Under the pieces are notes generated by a model that worked only from the letters and a program-made list of their open reading frames with translations, did not search any database and had not been told where the DNA came from. A stretch of 17,054 bases of DNA. It comes from JBLHKE01 sp047619485 (GTDB lineage: Bacteria; Verrucomicrobiota; Verrucomicrobiia; Verrucomicrobiales; DEV007). Below, in pieces: positions 1 to 9,200 of the stretch. Position 1 is the stretch's first letter. Every line of letters begins with the position of its first letter. The position numbers and the translations under genes were made by a program. The stretch lies in NCBI GenBank assembly GCA_047619485.1, contig JBLHKE010000070.1:1-17054 (forward strand), written 5' to 3'.

Positions 1-537
1 GGAGCAGCGCTCCCGGGCTTCGCCTTCGTCGTCGACCTCGCCCGCCCCGAGGAGGCCGACAAGACCATGGACTCGATCTTCGAGGCGGTGCTGGCGGACA
101 TCAGCCATCAGAATGACGAAAAGTTCTCATGGAAACACGGCGAGGAAAAACACCTCACCGAACGGATCAAATTCGCAACTACCAAGACGGGGGGCAAAAC
201 CCTGATCCCCGCGATCGCAACGGTTGGCGACAAACTGGTGGTGAGTTCGTCCCGCCAGCTCTGCCGCGATCTGATCACCCTCGTCAAAAAGGATCGCGGT
301 GTAGTCAAGGGCAAGGATCTCGTCTTCCATCTACGCTCCGCCCCGCTCAGCAGCTTGCTAGAAACCAACCGACAACAATACCACGCGCAGTTGATCCGCG
401 AGGGTCGTAGCGAGAAACAGGCCCTCGATGATTTGAAGAACATCGACAACATGCTCGCGATGTTCAGCTCCCTCGAAGGCAGCACGACTTCGAGCAACGG
501 CATCTTCGAAATGAACGTGCGCGGCAAGCTGAAATAG
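1..537 (+). CDS. Unknown protein, C-terminal part (5' end outside window)
   Basis: The reading frame is open from the first base of the window and ends at TAG 535-537, so this is the last 178 residues of a longer protein. An ATG at 67 lies inside the frame, but coding-like sequence continues upstream of it, beginning GAALPGFAFVVDLARPEEAD, so it is probably not the start. The fragment has mixed alpha/beta character and no transmembrane segment. It contains a Lys-rich stretch, an IATVGDKLVVSSSRQLCRDLI segment that looks like a beta strand followed by a helix, and a helical stretch rich in Gln, Glu and Asp. The rhythm recalls bacterial surface proteins of the DUF3352 kind, in which 'LPxxxxFVVxL' blocks repeat, but this is only an impression. 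The next gene starts 4 bases after the stop, so the two are probably co-transcribed. No function can be assigned. Confidence 0.75.
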   Translation, partial: GAALPGFAFVVDLARPEEADKTMDSIFEAVLADISHQNDEKFSWKHGEEKHLTERIKFATTKTGGKTLIPAIATVGDKLVVSSSRQLCRDLITLVKKDRGVVKGKDLVFHLRSAPLSSLLETNRQQYHAQLIREGRSEKQALDDLKNIDNMLAMFSSLEGSTTSSNGIFEMNVRGKLK

Positions 538-541
538 ATCG

Positions 542-976
542 ATGCAGCTCCCAGTCCCCCGAGAGGCACTCGCTGCCGCAGGCCATCGTTTCAGCCAAGC
601 CAACGCAACCCGCATCGATTTGGCGCAGTTCGATGAGATCATGAACCACCGGCTGACACGCTGCGACCCCGATGAATTATCTGCAGCGATCCAGGAGTCG
701 ATCACTGGTGACGAGGCCGACTCCGCCTACCGTCAGTCTGCCTACTTCGCTCTCGGCAAGAAAATCGATAACGGGCTGTTGGATTTCTTTCATGAACGGC
801 TGCGGATTGAACTCGCAGCCGATGAGATCGAGGCCTGTTACCAGATCATGGTCGCGCTAAACGATCTCGACGAAGTGATTTTCGCGCCCGAACGAGAAGG
901 CGGCGCAGTGCACGAGCAGGAGATGAACCGCCGCGATGCCGGGGCGTATCTCGATACGCTCGGCCGCCAGGCTTGA
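542..976 (+). CDS. Small helical protein of unknown function (144 aa)
   Basis: The gene runs from ATG 542 to TGA 974-976 and begins 4 bases after the preceding stop, which suggests translational coupling. No Shine-Dalgarno sequence precedes the ATG. The product is acidic and soluble-looking, with no signal peptide or membrane segment, and is predicted by eye to be mostly helical. Recognisable blocks are a central YRQSAYFALGKKID segment, then a LLDFFHERLRIEL helix, then YQIMVALNDLDEVIF, and a C-terminal NRRDAGAYLDTLGR. The spacing of helices resembles one or two HEAT-like hairpins, and small bacterial immunity-type proteins can look like this, but I do not recognise the family. Neither neighbour clarifies the role. 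The evidence that it is a real gene is the tight spacing, plausible composition and length. Confidence 0.65.
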   Translation: MQLPVPREALAAAGHRFSQANATRIDLAQFDEIMNHRLTRCDPDELSAAIQESITGDEADSAYRQSAYFALGKKIDNGLLDFFHERLRIELAADEIEACYQIMVALNDLDEVIFAPEREGGAVHEQEMNRRDAGAYLDTLGRQA

Positions 977-1020
977 TACTTTTTCGCCGTGCATTGCGAA
1001 TGATGAGCAATCCACGCAAG

Positions 1021-1061
1021 TAGTGAGACCAAGGAGTCAGGGGCGTCTAGCCCCGTCACTA
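1021..1061. repeat. Nested stem-loop downstream of the small gene
   Basis: An inner hairpin GGGGC-GTCTA-GCCCC occupies 1040-1054. It is enclosed by a second inverted pair, TAGTGA (1021-1026) and TCACTA (1056-1061). It lies 45 bases after the stop at 976 and could end transcription, but no T-run follows, so it is not a canonical intrinsic terminator. The core GGGCGTCTAGCCC at 1041-1053 matches 12 of 13 bases of a hairpin at 6014-6026, which suggests a dispersed repeat rather than a gene-specific terminator. Confidence 0.5.
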
Positions 1062-1102
1062 AAAGACTTAGGGCTTGTCAGCAACCGGGTCGGGATTCCA
1101 TT

Positions 1103-1131
1103 TTCAAAAAATTGGAGCATTCCGGTATAAA
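1103..1131 (+). promoter_or_regulatory. Possible sigma70-like promoter for the haem-binding dehydrogenase gene
   Basis: TTCAAA (1103-1108, 4/6 to TTGACA) is followed by a 17-base spacer and TATAAA (1126-1131, 5/6 to TATAAT). The stretch is AT-rich compared with its surroundings. It would give a leader of roughly 95 bases before the ATG at 1232. This was found by consensus matching only. Confidence 0.35.
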
Positions 1132-1231
1132 AGGGGACGAAATCCGCTCAATCGATCAAGGGTGAGACGTCCATACGCCCAGGAATTCCTACTGGAATCA
1201 TCCGCGAACTTTGCTATTTTTCCGTCCTAAC

Positions 1232-3787
1232 ATGCTGACTACTACCACCCTCAAGCTAACGGCACTCGCCCTGCTCATCACTGCAGCCAACGCAGAACCT
1301 TTCGACCAGAAGCTCTACGAGCAGAAGGCGCGCACCTACTCCGCGGAGGAGAGCATGGCGATGATCGAGATGCAGGAAGGCTACAAGCTTGAGCTCGTTG
1401 CCAAGGAACCATTCGTCGAGGAGCCCGCCGCCATGGCGTGGGACGCAGACGGCCGGCTCTACGTCGCTGAACTGAACACCTACATGCAGGACATCGATGG
1501 CAAGAACCAGCACACACCGGTCTGCCGCGTCGTGCGACTCGAGGACACCGACGGCGATGGCGTGATGGACAAGCGCAGCGTGTTTGTCGACAAACTGGTC
1601 CTGCCGAGGATGATCCAGCCGATCGACGATCGCGTCATCATCCGCGAGACGAACAGCTTCGACCTCCACAGCTACCGGGACACCGACGGTGACGGCGTCG
1701 CAGACGAGAAGAAGCTCGTCTACCAAGGCGGCAAGCGCGGCGGCAACCTTGAGCACCAGCCGAGCGGGCTCGAGTGGAACATCGACAACTGGATGTATGT
1801 CACCTACACCAACCGCCGCTACCGCTGGGCGGGCGACCACATCGAAGCCGAGGACATGCCCTCCGGCTCCGGGCAATGGGGAGTCACCCACGATGACGTC
1901 GGTCGTAATTTCTTCTGCACCGGCGGTGGTGAGAACCCCGCGCAGGCCTTCCAGCGCCCGATCGTCTACGGCGCGATCTCGCTGCCCGGCGAACAGGCTG
2001 CTGGCTTCCGCGAGGTGTTTCCACTCGTGGCGATCCCCGATGTCCAGGGCGGCAACGGCCGTTTCCGCAAAGATGCCCTAACACTCAACAATTTCACCGG
2101 CTGCGCTGGCCAACACATCTTCCGTGGCCATGCTCTCCCAGAAGATTTCTACGGTGACTACATCATCCCCGAACCGGTCGGCCGCCTGGTACGCCGCGCG
2201 AAGGTGACCAATGTGGACGGCAAGCTCGTCCTCACGAATGCCACCCCAGGCACCGAGTTCATGCGATCGAGCGATGCCAATTTCCGCCCCGTCAATGCCA
2301 ACACCGGGCCAGATGGCTGCCTCTACATCTGCGATATGTACCGTGGCATCATCCAAGAAGGCAACTGGGTGCGCCCCGGATCGTATCTCCGCAGCGTGGT
2401 CGAGAACTACGGGCTCGATAAGAACATCAAACGCGGCAGGATCTACCGAGTCGTCCACGAGAGCACCCAGCGCGGCAAGAGACCGCAGATGCTAAAGGCC
2501 CCCAGTTCGGAGCTGGTCAAACACCTGTCCCACGCAAATGGCTGGTGGCGCGACACCGCACAGAAATTGATCGTCGTCCGACAGGACAAGTCGGTGGTTG
2601 GCGAGTTGCAAAACCTCGCGCGCAGCGGGGAGAACCCGAAGGGGCGTATGCATGCCCTGTGGACCCTCGACGGTCTTGGTGCAAGCAACTACTCGCTGCT
2701 GCAGGAGAAGTTAAAGGATCCCGACCCACGCGTCCGTGCGGCAGCGATCCGCATCTCGGAACCGATGTTGGCAGCCGGCGATGCGAAGCTCACGGATGGA
2801 TTCGCGTTCCTAACAAAGGATCGGGACATCGACGTCGTCATCCAGTTGGTGCTCTCCCTCGGCCGATCCGCCGCCGAGGGCGGCGATATTCTGATCAGTG
2901 AGATCGCTGAAAGTCACCAGGACAACCCCAACGTCCGAGCGATCATCGGTAAATATCACTCCCGCCTAGTCGAAGCGAAGCGCAAACGCCTACAGAGCAA
3001 ATTCAACTCCATGGGGGAGACCAATTTCAAGACGATCTGCATGGCATGCCACGCCGCTGACGGCAAAGGCACACCACTGGCGGGCAGCGACATGACACTT
3101 GGCGCCCCGCTGGTTGGCTCCTCACGCGTCCTCGGCCGCAAAGACATCCCAATCAAGATCATGCTCAAGGGCATGACCGGCGAACTCGACGGCAAAAAAT
3201 TCCCCGGCCCGATGCTGCCTCTGGAAAGCTATGACGACGAGTGGATCGCCTCCGTCCTGACCTACATCCGCAACTCGTGGGGCAACGATTCTGATTTGGT
3301 CAGCCCGGAAGAGGTCGCCGCCGTGCGCGCCTCTATCAAAGACAGAAAAGAGATGTGGCAGTCGTCAGAGATTCTTGCCATGGCGCCGGTCCCGAACAAG
3401 GAGATGCAGCGCTGGGAGTTCACCGCCAGTCATAACCCGGAGAGTTGCAAGGCGGCGATCGATGGCAATGCCGGATCTCGGTGGGATACGGGTAGCCAAC
3501 AGAAACCCGGGATGTGGTTTTCATTCGACATGAAGGGTGAGCGGGAAGTTTCCGGCATTACCCTTCACACGGAGGGATCCCCCGCCGACTACCCACGGAC
3601 ATACTCGGTGCAAGTTTCGAAAGACGGCAAAAAATGGACAGAGGTGCTAGCTAAGCGCGGTGGGACGGGAGTCATCACCGACATCATTCTGCCGCCAACC
3701 AAAACTCGATACGTGCGCATTGACCAACACGGTAAATCGCCGGGAAAACACTGGTCGATCCACGAACTCGAAGTTTTCGCGAACTAG
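1232..3787 (+). CDS. Secreted PVC-type haem-binding (CxxCH) dehydrogenase-like protein with C-terminal discoidin-like domain
   Basis: This 851-residue protein is probably exported and membrane-associated or periplasmic. ATG 1232 is preferred over an in-frame TTG at 1211 because it gives a clean signal peptide (MLTTTTLKLTALALLITAANA, cleaved near residue 21). The N-terminal half, roughly residues 45-410, resembles the beta-propeller 'membrane-bound dehydrogenase' region abundant in Planctomycetes and Verrucomicrobia. It carries two DTDGDGV calcium-binding-like loops near residues 105 and 150. A helical HEAT-like region follows (about 420-590), then a class I cytochrome c domain with CMACH (Cys603, Cys606, His607) and a likely axial Met near 661. 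Residues 729-851 look like an F5/8 type C (discoidin) carbohydrate-binding domain. By family analogy it would oxidise a sugar-like substrate and pass electrons to the haem, but the substrate is unknown. It appears to be a single-gene transcription unit. Confidence 0.9.
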   Translation: MLTTTTLKLTALALLITAANAEPFDQKLYEQKARTYSAEESMAMIEMQEGYKLELVAKEPFVEEPAAMAWDADGRLYVAELNTYMQDIDGKNQHTPVCRVVRLEDTDGDGVMDKRSVFVDKLVLPRMIQPIDDRVIIRETNSFDLHSYRDTDGDGVADEKKLVYQGGKRGGNLEHQPSGLEWNIDNWMYVTYTNRRYRWAGDHIEAEDMPSGSGQWGVTHDDVGRNFFCTGGGENPAQAFQRPIVYGAISLPGEQAAGFREVFPLVAIPDVQGGNGRFRKDALTLNNFTGCAGQHIFRGHALPEDFYGDYIIPEPVGRLVRRAKVTNVDGKLVLTNATPGTEFMRSSDANFRPVNANTGPDGCLYICDMYRGIIQEGNWVRPGSYLRSVVENYGLDKNIKRGRIYRVVHESTQRGKRPQMLKAPSSELVKHLSHANGWWRDTAQKLIVVRQDKSVVGELQNLARSGENPKGRMHALWTLDGLGASNYSLLQEKLKDPDPRVRAAAIRISEPMLAAGDAKLTDGFAFLTKDRDIDVVIQLVLSLGRSAAEGGDILISEIAESHQDNPNVRAIIGKYHSRLVEAKRKRLQSKFNSMGETNFKTICMACHAADGKGTPLAGSDMTLGAPLVGSSRVLGRKDIPIKIMLKGMTGELDGKKFPGPMLPLESYDDEWIASVLTYIRNSWGNDSDLVSPEEVAAVRASIKDRKEMWQSSEILAMAPVPNKEMQRWEFTASHNPESCKAAIDGNAGSRWDTGSQQKPGMWFSFDMKGEREVSGITLHTEGSPADYPRTYSVQVSKDGKKWTEVLAKRGGTGVITDIILPPTKTRYVRIDQHGKSPGKHWSIHELEVFAN

Positions 3788-4175
3788 CGAAATCGTTTTG
3801 CCGCGTTCCTAGGAGCCTGTCCTTTCCAGACGGAAGGTTCGAGTGTTTCTTAGTTTGCCCGGTGTCATCACAGAGGGAGTTGATGTGAGGCTTCTCACAC
3901 GGCGCTACCACCTGTTGGGACGAGATACGGCCCCAGCAGCCAATCTCCGCGCCTGCTCTTTGAGCTGGGATGCCATCGAGGGACTGAATTGAGCAAAATT
4001 TTAACGATTTCGGCGCGTTCTGCGCTACAGTCCCCGTATTCTGCCCCGGAATCTGTGTTATCGCCCCCAATAACACGCAATCCTTAACAAAAGCGTCCCC
4101 CCTTTTGCGTTGCAGATTCCCCACGGGGTCGTTTAACGACGCCTCACCGATCCCAGATACGAATTTCAACAGACC
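3788..4175. other. 388-base intergenic region rich in stem-loops
   Basis: No convincing gene lies here. Just after the dehydrogenase stop there is a weak imperfect hairpin at 3821-3837 (CCTTTCC paired with GGAAGG, one bulge) that could act as a terminator, although the T-run after it is poor. A clean hairpin TGTGAG-GCTT-CTCACA lies at 3884-3899. CCCAGC (3932-3937) can pair with GCTGGG (3964-3969) across a 26-base loop. The helicase leader, with its run of C-rich loops, begins at about 4026 and is listed separately. No good -35/-10 pair for the helicase was found; an AT-rich AAAATTTTAA at 3996-4005 is the only suggestive stretch. Confidence 0.5.
4026..4140 (+). ncRNA. Candidate structured leader or small RNA with C-rich loops upstream of the helicase
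   Basis: At least four small inverted repeats follow one another. ATTC/GAAT at 4038-4052 has loop TGCCCCG. GTGTTAT/ATAACAC at 4055-4076 has loop CGCCCCCA. CAAAAG/CTTTTG at 4088-4107 has loop CGTCCCCC. GTCGT/ACGAC at 4128-4140 has loop TTA. Two weaker ones are TAC/GTA at 4026-4038 with loop AGTCCCC and CCCC/GGGG at 4119-4128. The first three clear hairpins each present four or more C residues in the loop on AT-leaning stems. The last hairpin ends 35 bases before the helicase ATG. It could be a cis-acting 5' leader or an independent small RNA. Strand and function are inference. Confidence 0.3.
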
Positions 4176-5951
<1,776 letters not shown>

Positions 5952-6246
5952 TCGAACAATCCGGGAGCGTGAAAGCGAACAGCTGGAGATAGACGAACGT
6001 TTCACGGGAACATGGGCGTCTCGCCCGCATCTATCATCAGCCAGTAGCTTTCTGTCATCTTCACACCTTGGCTGATCGCTAGCAGCTATGTCTTTAGGCA
6101 AAGGCGCAGCCACGTAGCGTTGCTTTCCCTAATGGCATTCGGGCTAGCCCCCAACGATCTTGACCAAGCTCGGGGCAGGTGGATTGAGAGGGCTAGAAAC
6201 TGAGGCTCGGGTCGATGCGGGCAAGTTGTCCACGCTCCCGCCCGGC
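5952..6246. other. Convergent intergenic region between helicase and coiled-coil gene
   Basis: Two genes transcribed towards each other end here, so terminators for both are expected. CGTGAAA (5968-5974) pairs perfectly with TTTCACG (6000-6006) across a 25-base loop, 16 bases after the helicase stop, without a following T-run. A hairpin GGGC-GTCTC-GCCC lies at 6014-6026 and shares its core with the hairpin at 1041-1053. A perfect ten-base palindrome GGGCTAGCCC lies at 6141-6150 and could belong to the minus-strand end. I see no gene and no canonical intrinsic terminator. Confidence 0.5.
5968..6006 (+). terminator. Possible stem-loop terminator after the helicase gene
   Basis: A seven-base perfect inverted repeat (CGTGAAA/TTTCACG) can be extended inward by a CG/CG pair after a one-base bulge. 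It starts 16 bases beyond the helicase stop. The loop is long, about 20-25 bases, and no T-run follows, so the call is weak. Confidence 0.2.
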
Positions 6247-9200
6247 CTACCAACCTGAGCTGCCCATCCCGGAGCCGCCGCCACTGCTGAAACCGGAGCT
6301 GCCCATCCCAGAGCTGCTGCTGCCACCACCGAAGCTGCTGCTGCCACCACCGAAGCTGAAGCTGGAACCCGAGCTCGAACTGGAACTCGAGCTGAAGCTG
6401 CGCCGCCGTGCTGCCGCCGCGGCACGCGCAGCCGCCCGACGTTTTCGATCTTCCTCATTGCGCGCAGCGGCGACCGCCTGCCGAGCGCTTCGCCCAGCAT
6501 CATCTGCGTAGCGGTGCGCCGTCAGATAATCGCCAGACATCAAGGCGTTGCGACCGTGATGCAGACGGTTGGCCCCGGGCGATCCAGGGATGCGGACACC
6601 GAACGATCCGATCCAACCTGCCGCCTCGCGCACCGACCCCGCAGCTGAACTGATCGCTGCGACTGCCGCCTGCGCCTTTTTCAATTCACCTCGCATCTCG
6701 GCAGTCGAGCGCGCCGCGTAGGCGGCGATCTCATCCGCCTCGCGATCGAGCGAGACCCAATCCCCATGCGGCTCCATCAACCATTGTTCACAGCTCGCAT
6801 GCCTGCCGATGAGCTTCTCGATCACCTCCTGTAGCTCGCCGGTCCTGCGGCTGTCTGGAATTCGGTCAACCACTGCGTGGTGCGAAACCTGTTTCGCCTT
6901 TGCTAGGTGGCTCGCAGCTTCCTGCAGGCTGCGGCTGAGTTCGTCGAACAGCTCGCGATCCGACTGCGCCATGCTGCGCACCCGCTCCAACTTGCTCTCC
7001 ACACTTTCCAACATCGCCCCCGCCTTAAAAGGATCGCCCGGACTTGTCTCCGTGCGCCGCCGCGCCGAATCCAACTCAAGCTCTGCCGCTTCGAAGGTAT
7101 TCACCGTCGGACGCATCGTCCGGTGCCCAGCGACGGTCGGCTGCATCGACGCCACCTCACCATCGAGCTTGCGCAGCATCTCCCCGTTGGCCTGCTCCAT
7201 CTTCTCGATGCGTTCCTCGCGTTCGCGGATCTCTCCAAAGAGCCCACCGACCCGGTGTTGCAAATCGGAAATATGCGCGAGCAAACTCGCCGCTTCGATC
7301 AGGCGCGCCTCGCGGTAGGCCTCCTGGGATTCGCCCAAACGCTCACGCGCCTCCTGAAGGTTGTGCTCCACCTTGACGATGTGATCGGTGACGCTGACGC
7401 CAGGCGTCGGGTGCGAGGGATCGCCGGCCGAGAGTTCCAGCGCCGACTCCTCGTAGTTCGACTTGAGAGAATCCAGAATCCCAGTGTGCCTCCCAATCTC
7501 GGCGGCGAGCGACTGCGTTTCTCGATCGCGCTTCTCGACCTCTGCCAAGTGCCCGTCGAACGACGACCGCGATATCGCCACCAGATCGAGCCCCTCTTTC
7601 ATCAGGCGTGCGACCTCATCGAGTGCCGCCTCCGCCGCGTCAACACCGCCTCGATCAATCGCCAGCGAGGCAGCCGCGCGTAGTTCTTCAGCCTCGCGCA
7701 ACAACACATCCGGATCGAGACCGCGCTCGCGTAAAACCGCCTCTGGTGACAACTCCAATCCGACGCCAATTTCTTCACGCGCCTTCTGCGCCGCATCGCG
7801 CACGGCGCCGATCTCTTTGCCTGCGGTACCAGCCAAGCGCGCAGCGAGTTCGGTCGCCCGATCACAGCGCACCTCCAGCTTTTCAAAATCGATCGCCAGT
7901 TGCCCAATCTCCACGGAGATGCCCTGTCCGACCCCGAGGGTCGCCAAAGCCTCCGCCCCCTCCGATAGCTGTTTGAGAAAATAACCAACCCAAGCCGTGC
8001 CATGCCCGCCGTCCTCGAGTTTGCGCATCCGTTCGAGCATCGCGGGAAACCTGCTTTCGCGCGTCTCCTTTACCAACGAGCAGAGCTCGGCCGCTTCCTC
8101 CGACTTGCGCCGCGCATCCGGCAGCGGGTCGGCCAGTGCCCCGACCGGATCGGTGCCGCCCTGTTTGACGGCACGGTCGAGATCGTCCTGCGCCGACGGG
8201 ATCAGCTTCGTAAACACATTCTCTAGGCGGAAAAGCTGATCGCTCACCGACTCCATTGCAATCTCCGATTCAAATTCACCCGCCGCGTTCAGTTTTTCCC
8301 GGACGGTTTCCAGCTCGTTACTGATCGATGCCCAGCTCTCCTCGATCACATCGAGAGCACCAGTCGCCCGTGCCGCGCGCCGGTTGAACTCCTCCATGAG
8401 GTTCGGGAACGAAAGCGCGAACGGCTGGCAGGATTCGAGGTTGCCCAACAGGGTTTCGGGTTTCTTCACCTTGCCCTGCATCTCCTCACGGATCAGGAGT
8501 TCGACGCCATCCTCAGGGCGGAACGTGATCATCTCATCACGCAGCTTGCTCATCGCACTGCGGTAGCGGGAGCTGCCGAACCAGTTGTAGACCCGCTGGA
8601 ATCCATACTTCGGGTAGACCTGTTCACGCGCCTCGGCGAGCAGGCGTGACACGGTCGACGACATGATGAACAGCTGGTCGACATCCTCGATCGTCTGCTT
8701 GCTGAGCCGCAGGGTCTCGCCCGTGTAGCCACGCTTCGGCAGCTCGATCTCGGTGCCCACGACCACCGTGGTTCGATCGAGCAGCGCGAACAGCTGATCG
8801 GTCTTGTCATCGAACCCGCTGTCCCAATTGGCGATTAGTTTCTCGCTCGCCTCCTTGAAAGAGCGCCGCCGGCGGTTGAGGAAATACCCGAATCCCGCCA
8901 GCGCCAGGACAGCTCCCGCCATCGCCAGCATCGCCGTCTTCCGCGCACGCGCGCGTGCCGCTTCGCGCTCACGTTGCCTCTGTTCATCCCGCTCCATCTC
9001 CGCACGCAGCGCGTCGGCGGCGCGCCTCAGTTCCTCGCGTGCCGAGCGCAAGGCCTCGCTCGAACTCTCGAGGTGCGTCTGGTAAGAACTATCCGCCAGC
9101 GCGTGTGCCACCTCGGCTTTGGCCAACTCCTCACGCGCCAACTCGAGGCGATCGCTCCCCCAGCCTTCACGCCCTGGGATGATCTTACCGATCTCCTCAT

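Noticed and set aside
1211..1231. Upstream TTG start for the dehydrogenase
   Set aside because: It adds MLFFRPN before an already complete signal peptide; ATG 1232 is the better start.
6907..7683. Long open frames opposite the coiled-coil gene (also 9397-10050)
   Set aside because: They are antisense shadows of a GC-rich, Glu/Arg/Leu-rich gene, have no family features, and are fully overlapped by a well-supported CDS.
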